A stretch of DNA of 64,000 bases from Pachypanchax playfairii (lineage: Eukaryota; Chordata; Actinopteri; Cyprinodontiformes; Aplocheilidae): NCBI GenBank assembly GCA_006937955.1, contig SSNP01000039.1, forward strand, positions 910,200 through 974,199. The letters run 5' to 3'. This document shows, one piece after another, positions 21,786 through 34,267 of the stretch (positions are counted from its first letter, which is position 1; each line of letters begins with the position of its first letter). The translations under genes were made by a program, and so were the position numbers. The notes below the pieces were generated by a model, which had not been told where the DNA came from, made no database searches, and saw only the letters and a program-made list of their open reading frames with translations.

Positions 21786-24069
21786 GCCATAAGGGAAGGT
21801 TGTCAGAGATTCATGACTGACTGACCTGTAACTGGATTCAAGACATGAAAATCCATATTTCTTATCGCTTAAATACATAAAGTTATGACATTGTCATCAT
21901 ATGAGTAATTAGAAATAGTAGCAGTTGTGACATCACTGTGTACTTTTCCCACGTTGCCTCTGGAGCAGATGTCTCACCTTTAATTTGTTGTTTATGTTTG
22001 CACCTGTCTCTTCTCCCTGCCCTTAGTTCATTAGCTCATTGTCTCTTTCTTTGCTCATTAAACGTTCTGAGTCCTGTAAAGTGCACTTCAGACCAGGGAG
22101 CTGTCAGGCCTGCTGTTGGTAAACCTGCGGTTATCATGTTCCTCACTCCCTCTTGTCTCAGCTTCCATTTTCTGCCTTTTATTTTACGTTTCCTTGACAT
22201 TTTCTACCCTTTTTCTATCTCTCATCAGCGAATGAATCCATGACTTTTACCAATGAAACGTCAGAAAATGCGTTGCTTTAAAGGGCATCGGAAATCTTTG
22301 GCACACAATTACCAAGCTTGTTTGGCCCTGTTACGTTCTCAGGAAAGACAGTGGTATTCAAAATACTGTTGGACTTTAAAAGAAATGACAAAATCATGTC
22401 TGAAATTAGGTCAGTAACACGTTTTTCTTACTGCTTTTAATATGTTTTGTTTCTAAAGCTGTCATGTTGCAAATGTTGTGTAGCTCTACAGCAGAGACAT
22501 ACAAGCACAGAGAACACAGCCTGGGGGCCTGGGCAGGTTAAGCATGTTCATTAATTTCTGTTGTTTCTTCCCCCGCTGGCCCCACTCGCTTCCTGGACGT
22601 GCCGAGGTTCTTAATAGGCTTTGGATCTGCACTCTGTGTGTTTTGTAATGCACAGAAAGGCTCTGAGCGCTGGAGGGAAATCAGAGAGGACAAGACGGAG
22701 CTACGGGGAGAGTGATGAATAAAGAGATGACACAAATGAAACGATAAAGAACATCTGTTATGGGAAATAAAAAGAAATTAACCAGGGAAAATAATGACTG
22801 AAATGCTTGTTTGAAAGAAAGTGTTTTAATTAACTTATAACAGGATCTAGACTCAAACACTGACATTATTATTAGTGAGTGTACACAAATACTGACTGAA
22901 GTCTTTGAATGTCACAGATATGGATACACACCACTCATGTTAGCGGTCACTCAGCGTGAGCAGCTAACAACCATTGAGGCAGTTTACTTTACCTTTTAGA
23001 AGTCATCTTTATAGGTTAACTGATGACGTTTAACCAGCTTTAAACTGTGGTGACTGTTCAGTGCTGGAGGGCACAAAAAGCCCTCCATCAGAAGGCTGCT
23101 TCCTGAAGCCCTGCTGCTTCACCAGAACCCCATGTGGAGCTCCGGCTCACCAAAAAGACTTCAAAGACAGACCCGATGGAGGTGTTAACCTTTGACACTG
23201 AGGCTCTGTCTCTACAAACAGGAGCAACCTAATTGATGCTAAACACACCGCAGCAGAGGAATAACGATGTAAACTGTGTAAATCGCAGCTGCAGGAGGAA
23301 GAATTTAATTTTCTTTGATGTTTGCAGCATTTAGATGTGTACATCTGGTTACTTCTACATACATACATAAATGTACTCATACATGAAACATGAGGATTTT
23401 TTCAGGTGATAAGTTAATAATTGTAGATAAGGAAGAAGAGCCAGGTGGAGTTTTCCACCCGTCTCATCTAGATGGTCAGATACGGATGTCGTGGCAAGAA
23501 AATGAGTCAAACTCGTGCTGCCTCTCGTTTCTCCAGATAATGCTGAGTGAACTCACGGTTTGCTCCGGTTAATTTTCCACCTCATGTCCTGGCTCTCTCT
23601 CAGAGAGATGCCATCTAAGATAATTCAGACTGATAAGGGAAGTGGTGACTGAAGGGTGGGCGGCGTAAGCCATTGCATTTTCTATATACTCATTACTAAA
23701 CCAAATTTCAAGCTGTGTAGAAAACAACAGAGTTACAAACAAGCATGGAGAGTTGTTTAGTAAATTGATATGCATGAAGAGACAGATAAATTAATAGATG
23801 CATCAGTGATTGTGTGGTGTCTATTTCTGAACAAACTGCTGCATTGTTTGGAAACCTGCTGTTTTGGAATTCTGTGTTTTGAATTAATATAAAATCGTGT
23901 GTCATAAGAGAACAACAAAAGGATATTTCTATGGGAGCTTTGCTTTTTAAAATGCTTCATTTTCTTCCTCCCTGCAACTGTATGTCAAATACAAGGTACT
24001 CTGACGTGCCTTTTTCCTTCTGCATTCATAATGGTGAGGAAAAGAGAGCTCACAGTGTAAATAAACAGG
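21786..24069. other. No gene recognised
   Basis: No supported exon, RNA gene or element. I looked here for the PLC-beta exon that should precede 25384 and did not find it. Confidence 0.5.
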
Positions 24070-24547
24070 GTTACATACAGGGCTGAAGTCAACCAAAGAA
24101 ATGCTTAGTCGACCAAAGTCCTGTCCTGCGCAACGATAAGTCAACTAAAGAAAAAAAAAGCAATGTTTTGCATTTTGATTGAACATTTATTAAACAATTG
24201 TCAAAACAACAATAAAAAACATCAATAATAAATAAAACTATTGTATAATAATACAACTTTTTGAAATTTTTGAATTTTTTTTGAAAATTTGAAACTGTAG
24301 CGCTGTTACAAAATAGCCTAAATTAGGACATTTCAAGTTAAAGATAAAACATAGGCTAATTATATTTAGAATACAGTAATATGTAACTGCTTATAAAGGA
24401 ATAAGTATCAAGGAGTAAATCAATGAAAAGTTCTGTATTGGTGGAAGAAGTAGTGCAACTGCTCGACCAATGAGAATGTCAGTCAAACAAGACGGCCTCG
24501 ACCGATTAGTCAACTAAACAACTAAAGTTTTCAGTCCTTGTTACACT
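24070..24547. mobile_element. hAT-like MITE, 462 bp
   Basis: Left end CAGGGCTGAAGTCAACCAAA (24078) pairs imperfectly with the right end TTTTCAGTCCTT (24539). Flanking 8-mers GTTACATA and GTTACACT match at 6 of 8 bases. Repeated TTAGTCGACC/TTAGTCAAC motifs lie near both ends. Non-coding and AT-rich inside. Confidence 0.65.
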
Positions 24548-25383
24548 TCCTGTTCAAAAGATACTACAATGATTAATGTGTGATGAGATCAGGTGTTAAG
24601 TCAGGACCAGCTGAGGTCTGAGAGGACAGAAAAGACACAGACAAACAGAAAAAGTGGCCCAGTCGTCCTTCCTAGTTAGTTAGTGCCAAGTTAAAGGTAA
24701 AAGTATTTGCAAGTACAGTCATGGAGTGTAAGAAGAATAAAGACACCATGTCTTAGGTTCATACTTTAACTCCAAGAAAAACCTCTGGGATGTACTTACA
24801 GAATCCCTATAAAAACTCATCTCAGACCTCATTGTGTTTTTTTTTGTTTGTTTGTTTTTTTTTGCCAGTTAGCTACAGTATCTCTCACAATGCCGAGATC
24901 GACCAAGTACATCATGCAGCAGCTGAACATCCAGTATGTGTGAAATGTTTTTCATCCACTTCTCATTTTTTTTCCTTCATCTTTCAGCTGATGATATGAT
25001 TCATCTTGAAAATCTCTTGGTTCTTATTTTAATTGGACACTTAAATTCAGGTCTCAATGTGTGGGCTTTTGAGGTCAACAGTCAACATGAGAACATTATG
25101 CTTTTGTCCTAGTTTGGCACATTAACCAAGCAGAGCATAATTTCGGATGCATCTGTCTTTAATAAACAAGTCCCCTGTGACATTAGATATTGAGGCTACT
25201 GTTTGTTACACATGCACGGCTACTAACATAAATACAATGTACACACAATGACAGCCATAATTAAATATTAAAAAAATGGTTCTTGTATATTTTCTGTCAT
25301 CTTGATTCCAAAAAAGTACCATGGTTATGAAATGTAAAATGGATACGCCCATTAATTTAGTTATTTCCTCTGCTTCTTTTCAG
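24548..25383. other. Intron sequence upstream of the first visible PLC exon
   Basis: No element recognised. The last 30 bases form a good 3' splice site: a pyrimidine-rich run (CCTCTGCTTCTTTT) followed by CAG at 25381-25383. Confidence 0.6.
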
Positions 25384-25452
25384 GAAATAGAGCTGCTTGA
25401 TATCGCCCATATAAAAGATGCCAGAAATGGAAAGTGCACTAAAACACCAAAG
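25384..25452 (+). CDS. plcb1: Phospholipase C beta (PLCB1-type) exon, PH domain part 1
   Basis: A 69-base exon of 23 codons bounded by a pyrimidine-rich acceptor ending in CAG and a GTAAGA donor, phase 0 on both sides. It encodes ELLDIAHIKDARNGK and its flanks, matching the PLC-beta PH-domain segment that begins E-x-E-L-L-D and ends K-x-P-K. PLC-beta enzymes hydrolyse PIP2 to IP3 and diacylglycerol at the membrane under Gq control; the PH domain helps bind membrane and G-protein partners. The ELLD and KDAR positions favour PLCB1 over PLCB2/3 as I recall those sequences. The exon coding the earlier PH residues was not found in the window. A different PLC-beta paralogue is the main alternative. 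Confidence 0.85.
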
Positions 25453-25754
25453 GTAAGACTACAATTCAGAAAAGTGTGATTATATGGTTTATTATAAATA
25501 TAGCATGACTGTGAGGTTTCAAAAACAGATAGAGCAAGGCCTTCAAAGGGAATGAAAAGACATCTTTAATGCATAATATTGCACAGAAACTGAGTTCAAG
25601 TGTGCTTTAGCCCCAACCATAAAGCATACATCCAGAAAAAAAGCAACATTCTATTAGATTGCAGGTAAAATGGGTTATAACATCCCGTTACAGCGGAAAG
25701 TGGTAAAAAAAACTGATATCTAACAACGAGCAACAGATGTTTACTCAGAGATTG

Positions 25755-26215
25755 TGTCAAGATGTGGTGAATGGACCCAATGGCAGGCAGGAAGCAGGGA
25801 CTCGAGGTACAAAAACATTCAAAAAATTGTGTAAAAGAAACCGACAAGACGGCAACATCAACATACAGGAATCCAGAACACAGAACCACAAGGAGCTCAA
25901 GGAATGCAGGGCATGTACCAGAACACCAGGAGGATCCAAAAGAGAACACAGGACTGAAAAGAAAACAGGTGGCACCCATGAGATACTTAAGCCCAAGTGA
26001 TAGACGTAAGAGTGGCGAGACAGGAGCATAGAGGTGGGGATAAAAGAAAACCAGACAAGACATGATGACCTGAATCATATTATATGAATCAAATGAAAGA
26101 CAGAAATTAAATTAAACAGGAAAAGAGAAGTGGATGAGCATCAACTAAGAAGAACACAAAATAAGCACCAACGCTCTAAGAACAGAGAGAAAACACCACG
26201 ACCATGACAGACTGT
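25755..26215 (-). repeat. Interspersed repeat, unclassified
   Basis: Starts GTGAATGGACCCAATGGCAG and ends near CCACGACCATGACAG. This is the orientation-reversed form of a widespread fish repeat. The + strand is A-rich; the minus strand gives a 160-residue frame of hydrophobic residues that looks like a composition effect. I cannot assign a superfamily. Confidence 0.4.
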
Positions 26216-26526
26216 CATGAATCAGAGTTAATACAGTCCTGTTTCATCCATTTCACTGTCTGATCATGTCATATTTTACTTCTATTATCTCCGGGCAATC
26301 GTGCTTCATGCCAACGACCATCTTTTTTTGCCATAGGGTCCAAAAGGCACCCACATATGCAACTCACAGCAACTTAAAGTCATTGTTATGAAGATCATCC
26401 GGCTGTCGGCACATTTTATTGTGGAATATGTGGTGGAGATCCGGTATCTTCAAAAATCTGTGTGTTGATTGTCACATCTGCTCAGGAATTTGTGGAAAAG
26501 TTTCTAATTTTCAAGATGAAAATAAT

Positions 26527-26780
26527 GCAGAGACTCCAGCTGTACCTTCTACAGCTGCAGGATGGAGAAGATCTAGCAGCTGTAGCTGCTGCTTTTGAGG
26601 ACCTGGAGAGAAGACAGCCACACTGGTAGGTACAGGACTGGATCCAATGGAGGCACGTCTACAGCCAGTACCACATTCAGTTCCATAAGCTGGACCGCCA
26701 GTTGGAAGGGACTGTTAACATCTTTGCCGAGCTGTTGCATCATGTCACGCATCATGAAAAGTGAGAAGAAAGAGTAACTT
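26527..26780 (+). pseudogene. PIF/Harbinger transposase N-terminal remnant
   Basis: In + strand frames it reads LQDGEDLAAVAAAFEDLERR, then VQDWIQWRHVYSQYHIQFHK and LDRQLEG, interrupted by stops. The W-V-x-x-W-I-x-R-R plus QYH pattern is the region preceding the DDE nuclease domain of fish Harbinger (HARBI1-like) transposases. The catalytic domain is absent. The same sequence occurs reversed and split at 35595-36640. Confidence 0.6.
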
Positions 26781-26944
26781 TCTGGAAACAAACGTTTTTT
26801 GTTGTGATCAAGTTTATATTCTTGTCCAAACATGCAATCCTATAAAAGTAGTAAATAATAAAGTAATTAAAAGTAAATGATCCCTGATCATCGTCCACTA
26901 CGCGCAGGTTTTTTGGAAGGCATTCCCTCAGGACCAACCCTGAG

Positions 26945-27231
26945 CTGCATGGTGCGAAAAATGATTTTGGTGCCCCCTACTGCCCAGAACAGAAACAATG
27001 TAACTCAATAACTGGATTACATTGCAAAAAATATTTATTTATACTAAAATGAACAGTAGAAATGATAGATATAGATAGATAATATTTAATTATTACTTAT
27101 TTTGCTTTTTACATGAGATGAATGGTGTGTCCAACAGTTTGTCCAAAAAAAAAAAGGAGAATTTGGCACCCCCTCCAGCAGAGGGCACCCTAGGCAATTG
27201 CCTAGTCTGCCCATGCCCAGAACCGGCCCTG
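26945..27231. mobile_element. hAT-like MITE remnant
   Basis: Right end CCAGAACCGGCCCTG stops at 27231 and is preceded by GGCAATTGCCTAG; the left half has TTTTGGTGCCCCCTACTG. This resembles the common fish hAT family whose termini read CAGGGCCGGTTCTGG. The left terminus is eroded and no duplication was identified. Confidence 0.5.
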
Positions 27232-27309
27232 CATTTCCTCATGGTTGTCAGGAATAACTTGGCAAATCAGTTGTTTTTCTTAACCTATTTGGCAAATCTG
27301 TTAGGCCTC

Positions 27310-27665
27310 TATTTCTTGAGCGAACTCAAGCAGGCAGATGCTCCACCACCATCATGACCACATTCTACAGAGGAACCACTGAGAGCATTCTCTCCAGCTG
27401 CATCACGGTGTGGGACGGGAACCCTGCAGCGCGTTGTGAACACAGCTTGAAGGATCACTGGTGCACCACTCTCCTCCCTGAAAGACATATACACCACCCG
27501 CCTCACCTGCACTCACAACTGTGGGTGATGCAAGCCCCCCCGCACACAGTCTGTTTAGCCACCTGCCCTCTGGTAGGACGCATATCGTGCTCCACCAGAC
27601 TCACCAACAGCTTCCTCCATTGCTGCTCAATGAAACTGAGAGTTTTAGGTCAAACCTTTTTTTCT
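27310..27665 (+). pseudogene. LINE ORF2 C-terminal fragment
   Basis: Frames read TTFYRGTTESILSSCITVWD near 27357 and then SLFSHLPSGRTHIV near 27540, the conserved stretch after the reverse transcriptase domain in CR1/L2/Rex1-like fish LINEs. Frameshifts and a deletion separate the two parts. It is 5'-truncated and inactive. Confidence 0.6.
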
Positions 27666-30600
27666 TCATGCAGAAACAAGTTGATGATCTAGTCTGCCGT
27701 GTGCACGCCATATGGTTAAAATGTTACACATCTGTGAACGGGTCCAAATGTTGCTATGCATGTGTTGGAAAATGTTTCTTCCTCTTTCAGATCTTCTTTT
27801 GGAAAATAATCTTGCAAAATGAATTATTTAACTAATGCAAACCTGCATTTTGATGTCATGTGAGTACGATGTTTGACAACATTTTGAAATGTTCTAACTT
27901 GGTTTATATTTCTCTAATTGCGTGCAGCCCTCATACTCTAACAAAACATAAACTGTCTCCTTGGAATTCAGATTAGGTTATTCTAATAGTTATTTCACAG
28001 ATATTTAAATTTTGATAATACAGAAAACTTTCAAAATTCTTGGACACAAACTTTTTTTAATTTGGCAACAACTGTCTTAAAGATTTGGTACATGGTGCAG
28101 TTAAAAAGCCAAAAATGTAATCAGCTGCAACAAGCTTTTGGACTGTGCTAGTCTTTTTATAAGACCTAATAGCAGCAACAGAGTTGAGGGTCGTGGATCA
28201 GTTGGGATGGGGGAGGGGTGATGAAACGAGCACAATAACACCAGGAGGATTCATGCATTTCAAACAGCTTAGTGATATCACTAAAAGTGGAGATGTGAGC
28301 ACGTGGCACATCTGATTGTCACAGCATTGGAAATCCATTACTGGGTGATGGAGCGGTGATGCTCCCTGGGTATTGTAATGGGATCACCAATGAGACATAG
28401 TGACTGAGGAAGAGATGAGATGGGAAGACGATGGAAGAAAAGGTGAAGTTGTGAAGGGAACTTTACAAGAGCACTCTGGAGGAAAATCTAGGAGTTTATT
28501 ACACTCAGCACAAGGCTGGAGACAGGATTAGAGGAAAAGAGGAAGGACACAGATGATAGAAGGTCAAAAAGAGATGCCAGTTAGGAAGCAAACAATGCAC
28601 TTGTCAAAGTTTGACTTTTACCTGTTTCCATATCACATACAGTATTTATGGATCTTGTCAAAATGAAAATATTGTGAGGATCACTTCATCTTCAGTCTGA
28701 TAAAATATGATGAAAACAGATTTTTTTACGATGTTTGCTTGTTGAAACTATTGATGTTAGATGTAGTTACCCATTAGCAGGCATACAAATACCATGTATA
28801 TATATTATATTTCTGTATATTATCCTGCAACCGAGCACAGGGAATACACCAAAAATCCGGTCATTTTAAATTAATGATTACATTAGATTTGGATAAGAAT
28901 TGTTTGAATACGCTGCCTTCAACTAAACATCACTGTAACTGATCAATAACAGGCGTGAATCACAACTCTTTGTTCATATGGCTGTTTGACGATGTAAAAT
29001 GAGGTCAGTCAGATAAAGAGAGATTTTTACATTGATGTTTTTACAGCCATTGTTTTGTATTTATCTGCTACATTATTAGTTAATTATTAGCATGTTTGCA
29101 GCTTTTACTCATTTATCAAAATTACAGAAAAGCATCACTCTCACCATCTCTCAGAGTTTGATGTGTAATGACATGTCAGTAAAATGCTTCAGAAGGGTTT
29201 TTATTGTGGTACTCGAGGGTCCCGATTCTCAGCTGAATGCTGTCGGACTCGGACACAATCATTAGCAACAGACGGCCCTGAAATGAGCTCCAGATGGAAG
29301 GGCTAGTTTCATTCTCCTCTTTTGAGCTCTCGTTTCCTCCAAAGCTCAATTCCTGTTGCCTTTGTGCGACGTCTGAATTTCTGTCTGAGTGTCTATTCGA
29401 TTTGGAGCACGCTGGCGTGTTCGCTGCCGTGTCGCAGTGTGTGGGCGGCTTCTCTGACCTCTCGTGATCTTGTGCCACCCTGCCCACAGGCTTCGCTTGC
29501 TCAGTTATGATTCATGCATTTGCTGTATGAGGACACACACTAACACGTACACACAACAGAAACATTTCATGGCTTGGAATGCTTACTATCATTTCCACAT
29601 CGAGTATACTTCCAAGCACAAATCCCACACAGGAACACAAACACATGGGATGGATAAAATAATAATGTAATTCGTTTAACAAAGCCGAGGAAGTGGAAGC
29701 TAATTAGCATGTGTCCTCTTGCCCTTCGTCTCTGGGGCTGATTAGGCTGATTAGAATGCCCATTTGTCAATTTCAAAACAAGAGCTGTGTTTGAAGTTCA
29801 ACTTTCAAAATAAGATACTTAATCTTATGGTGGGTGAGCAAAATAATGGTCATCCACTTTGGTTTAATGTAATGGCTCATTTGCCAAACTGCAGTTCACA
29901 TCTGAAAACAAAAGTATTCTTTTTACTTATCAGTTCACAAAATAGTTTTTTAGGAGAGCAACAAGATAAGATTGACCTCTCTTTCACATTTCTAGTATAG
30001 ATATTTTAGTCTTTATATTTCTAGAGAATGGACTATATTTGAATAAATACTTTGCCAGTTATTTTAAGGGAAGTTCATCAGGAAGAAATCAAGGAAAATG
30101 TCACATTCAAGGCAACTTTTTGTTTGTTTGTTTTATGAGGGGCAATAAATTTGTAATTTGTTTCCGAACCCAATTGATGATTCTAGTAAATAATCATGAT
30201 TTCCCTGTTGGCTAAATAATTCTGATTTTTCTTTTTCTAAATTCGTGCAGCCCTGTTCTTGAGAAGGATTATCATCAAGTGACAAACAGTTAAGAGAGTC
30301 ATCAACCTCCTTGGAATTTGATGTTCCTGTAAGGTCACTTTAAGGTCAAAATGTAAAAAATAAGTGAATAAAAGATTTTATCAATCAAAATAAAAAAAAC
30401 AACCAGTTTATGACATCATAAATAATAAAAAGGATTTAGACCAATGAAAAAACCTTATAAAGAAGCCACACTGTCTTGTTTTTAGAGACAAATGTAACTG
30501 CAGTGCATCCATAAGCTGAGGCTTGGCTAACATAAGGATTATAACAAGCCAGTGATCTCGAACACAGCAGCACATTTAAAACAGAAGGAAAAATAAAGAA

Positions 30601-31439
30601 TAAAATCCAAACATGAGACAGAATATTAAATAGTCTGTGTTTGAATGTTTATTTTTACCCAATCTTTAGACAGATATTGTGTTTTGTCCTGATATGTAAA
30701 GCTTTTTCTTGGTTTCAAATTTAAATATGTATCTTCTTTCTATATGCAGTTATGTTTTGTGTTTTTAGCACTTGATTTTTGTAATAACTGTTTCATAAGA
30801 TCTAATCCTTCTATCTTTTTATTAAATTTGAAAATGAGCTTGTTCCTCTTGTAGATTTTACGTACACCTTACTTTACGATGAGCTTCTGCCATACATCCT
30901 GTCAGCTTGTCTGAGGCACGTTGCAGACATGTGAGGCTGTCTTTGTGCTTCTGCTTTCTTGAGACGCTCCTCTATCTGAACTAAAGATGAAAATGTAATC
31001 TCGTCTCAGCATGTCGCTTACAGTCAGACAAAATTGTGAGCCACTTTTTCAGCCAAATAAATTTCAGACTGTGACATGTACTGCCTGAGGTTTATGCTGT
31101 TATATGTGACTTGAAAGGGGGAGGAAACATGATGGTTTAATATTTGGTTTGCTATAACAAAAAACTAGGACATTAAATTCAGTTATAAATCGACTGTGAA
31201 AAGGCAAGCTGTGGAGACTGAATTCTCTCTGATAAGAGTGTTTTTCCCCTACCAACTTTAAGCCTTTGTAGCTTATGTTGCTTTATTGAGCACACACATT
31301 GTACATACATTGTACACGTATGATCTTACATGCAGGTAAAGGAGCTGGATTCAAGAGAACTTTGGTTGTAATTTTGTTGAAATAAACCGCATTCTGATAC
31401 ATTTGAAGAAGCTACAAACACCAGATTGAGGCTTCAGCA
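27666..31439. other. No gene recognised; intron sequence
   Basis: Nearly 3.8 kb with no element or exon that I can support. Short TA-rich runs occur near 28795-28820. Confidence 0.5.
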
Positions 31440-31560
31440 GTACTGGTGACCTGTCCAGGTGTAACCCTGCCTCCTACCCAATGACCGCTGGAGATAAACA
31501 CCAGCTCACCTCAAATGTAAACAGGAACGTGCAGGTACAGAAAATGACTGACAGACTGAG
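31440..31560 (+). repeat. SINE 3' fragment
   Basis: Reads TACTGGTGACCTGTCCAGGT followed by CCCTGCCTCCTACCC and ACAGAAAATGACTGACAG, the 3' half of the same SINE type as 5590-5738. The tRNA-like head is missing. Confidence 0.5.
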
Positions 31561-31650
31561 GCTTCTTCAGAGAGAGAGAAACAATCGTGTATAAGCTAAA
31601 ATCATTGAGGTAAATCATGTAGTTATGATACCACGTTAGCAACTAAGTTC

Positions 31651-32230
31651 TTAAAGAGGCCATTTCATACACATTTCAGGACTTTGTGGTTATTTCTTAA
31701 GTATTAACCAGTAATATGAAACATTTTATATCTAAAAAACATTAGGAAACACTGATTAACAGACCTTTCAATCTGTCTGCGTTAAAATTCGGCTGGTTTC
31801 GTCAGGCTTCGGCAGCAGCTCATTAATATTCATTATTTGAATTTGCTGGACTCAGATTGGCTAACAAACTAGCCTATGAGAGCAAGGCATACTGTTTCCT
31901 GCCCCGTTGTGCATGGCAACGTCAGACGTCGTGTCTTCCTGTTTGCTACGTCTTATGCTAACAGCTTTTAGCCAGCAGCATGCTAGGCGTGGTTTCAACT
32001 GCGGGAGCTGATGAATACTAACAAACAAAGGAGTTGCGACAAAACAGATACAGGCCGTTCGGACTTGGGAAAACTCGGGTGTTATTGCCACCTGCGTAGT
32101 TTGAGAGATTAAAACTGAAAGAGAAGTTGTTGACCTGTTTTCACACCCACTATGAAGGTAAGAACACCTGTGGAGCTAAAATATTCAACAGAAACTCAGA
32201 AAAAACGTTTTAATGCAAGGGCCTCTTTAA
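31651..32230. mobile_element. TTAA-flanked MITE, 572 bp (copy A)
   Basis: TTAA at 31651-31654 and 32227-32230. Ends AGAGGCCATTTCA (left) and GGGCCTCT (right) are inverted repeats. The whole element is homologous, in reverse orientation, to 49517-50084, with shared phrases such as AACAGCTTTTAGCCAGCAGC and GAAACCACGCCTAGCATGC (on opposite strands). Non-coding. Confidence 0.85.
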
Positions 32231-33548
32231 AAATTAACTTCACTCTGTGTCATTTAATTTCTGGACTTTGCTTACCTGCAGAGTCAGATTAAAACATTCT
32301 ATTGCCTCAAGAGCTGTTTGTCCCCCCGACTCAGATTAAAAGGTAAAAGGAGCTGCTACCTCAGCTGTAGAGGATTGCTGTTAAAGACAGAGCAGCTTGT
32401 GTGTCCCAAACAATGTAACAGGATCTAGGAGAGGCCAACAGGTCAGTATCACCACCGCTCTGCCTGGTGAACCAACTAAAACACTCTCCCAGAACAAATA
32501 CTAAGCAGTCCTTTTGAGAACACAGAAAGTTACTGTTGGATTTAAATCTATCATCATAATGTCGTTATTAAGTGTATTTAAAGCAGGTGTGTCGTCATGA
32601 TGTTTCCTAATTGTTATTTTTAATTTAATCTGTTTTCCAGGGTCACAGATGTTGATTATTCCCTTAAAATCTAATATCTATTGTTTTTTTAATTAAACTG
32701 CACAACTAAGAAAATGTCTTTTTTCGATATACTTAGTATTAAGTCATCTAAAGTGCACAAAGCTCTCGACTCTGTGTTTATTCCATTATATGAGCTGCCT
32801 GGTGTGTATTGATATGGAAGAGGGTCACAGCATGGGCCTCAGCTGCAACAATCACGGCCTTGCACGTCCATTGATTTAAGAGTGGGCGGAGCCTTAGTGT
32901 GGCCCTGGTCGCTACTACATTGTAAACAGCAGAGACGGCATGAGCGTCTTAGATAACACAACTCCTGTGCTATCTTTGATACAGCTGTTTTAAGGAACGA
33001 CGAATGCTAAAAAAACATGTTAGATAATTGATTTGTTCATGTGTTAGTGCAAAGATACACTATCTAGTAGTAATGTTACTTTCAGTGCAACTGAGTGATG
33101 TAATGGCATGAGCTTCTCAGGTAACAAAAATAGATATGCAAACCTTTCCGACTGTCATTTTATCTACACCCCAGTGACAAAAAAAGAAATCCAACCCCTT
33201 GTTTCATCTACAGGGCAACTATACAGCTATCTGTAGTCTAAACAAAACAATCATAATCTGTATTTGCAGGCTGACATTCTGGTCGAGTTCAGTTTATTCT
33301 ATTACAGGTTCTAGATTTATTACATTTCTGTGGCATGAGATTTCTTTTATAATTAGTAATTCATGAACCTTTTGTGAAGGCAGATTTTGTGAGTTAAATA
33401 AAATACAATAAAGTATAATGTATCTGACTGTAACATGTCATATCATATCATATTGTCTCATACAAGATTGTTTCATTGTACATGTTATTGAATTGTGCTA
33501 TATTTGGTATATGGTATCCTGTTGTATTGTCTCATTGTATCTTACAGT
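32231..33548. other. No gene recognised; intron sequence
   Basis: Includes a run of TCATATCATATCATATTG-like short repeats near 33437-33460. Nothing else supported. Confidence 0.5.
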
Positions 33549-33551
33549 ACT

Positions 33552-34267
33552 GGCCCTGTCCCAATACCCGCACTGCACCCTTCGGTCTTCCACTTAGCAG
33601 AAGTGCACATAAGGGTTCGAAGTGCGTAGTGAACAAGTGCGCACAAATAGCAGTATTGGGAGAGCAAGCATTATGTGCCACAGCGTTCTTTCTCCATGAC
33701 AACCAACCAACCAAAATGGCAGTGCTGGTCGCTGTTTGCGCTATTTTGATACTAGAAATTATTTTAAAACTCCAACAAACATTTATTGTGAGGAGAATGA
33801 GCACAGGAACCAAAGGAGGTGTATAAGACAGAATACGTAATTAAACTATTAGTATATCATTGTCCAAAAATACATGTCAGTACCGTTATTAATTAATTCT
33901 ATTTTTCATCAGATATGTGACACATCTTTCCTACAGAGAATCAATCAATTGTAATTACACAATAAAATAAAATATTGATTATTTGGATTCTACACTTGAG
34001 AAAAAATTTTTGGTCCGAATGGTTCAGCCATTTTTCCACCTCCTTCTTCTTCCATCAAAATTCACAAGCAGCAATGCATTGTGGGTAATACCCTTCGCTG
34101 AAGTCTGCACTGATGTGAGCTTCAGGGAAGTGCAGATCAATGGTGCTAAAGGGGCGGAGCAAAGGGCACGACTCTCCACTCTGGTGAATCGGGACACCCT
34201 ACGCACTCGCGCCACTCATCGGGAACGCGCATTTGAAGGATGCAGGTGCGGGTATTGGGACAGGGCC
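33552..34267. mobile_element. Harbinger-like MITE, 716 bp
   Basis: Left end GGCCCTGTCCCAATACCCGC and right end GCGGGTATTGGGACAGGGCC are perfect 20-bp inverted repeats, and the similarity continues inward. Flanking trinucleotides do not give a clear duplication. A + strand ATG at 33715 opens a short frame MAVLVAVCAILILEIILK, like the hydrophobic first exon of a Harbinger transposase. No nuclease domain. Confidence 0.75.

Noticed and set aside
24790..24999. Possible alternative plcb1 exon (frame including SYSISHNAEIDQVHH)
   Set aside because: No resemblance to any PLC-beta segment that I recognise, and no good donor in the right phase.
25596..26078. 160-residue minus-strand frame that looks like a membrane protein
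   Set aside because: The hydrophobicity comes from a T-rich interspersed repeat; no family pattern, and a similar bias appears at 13160 and 14633.
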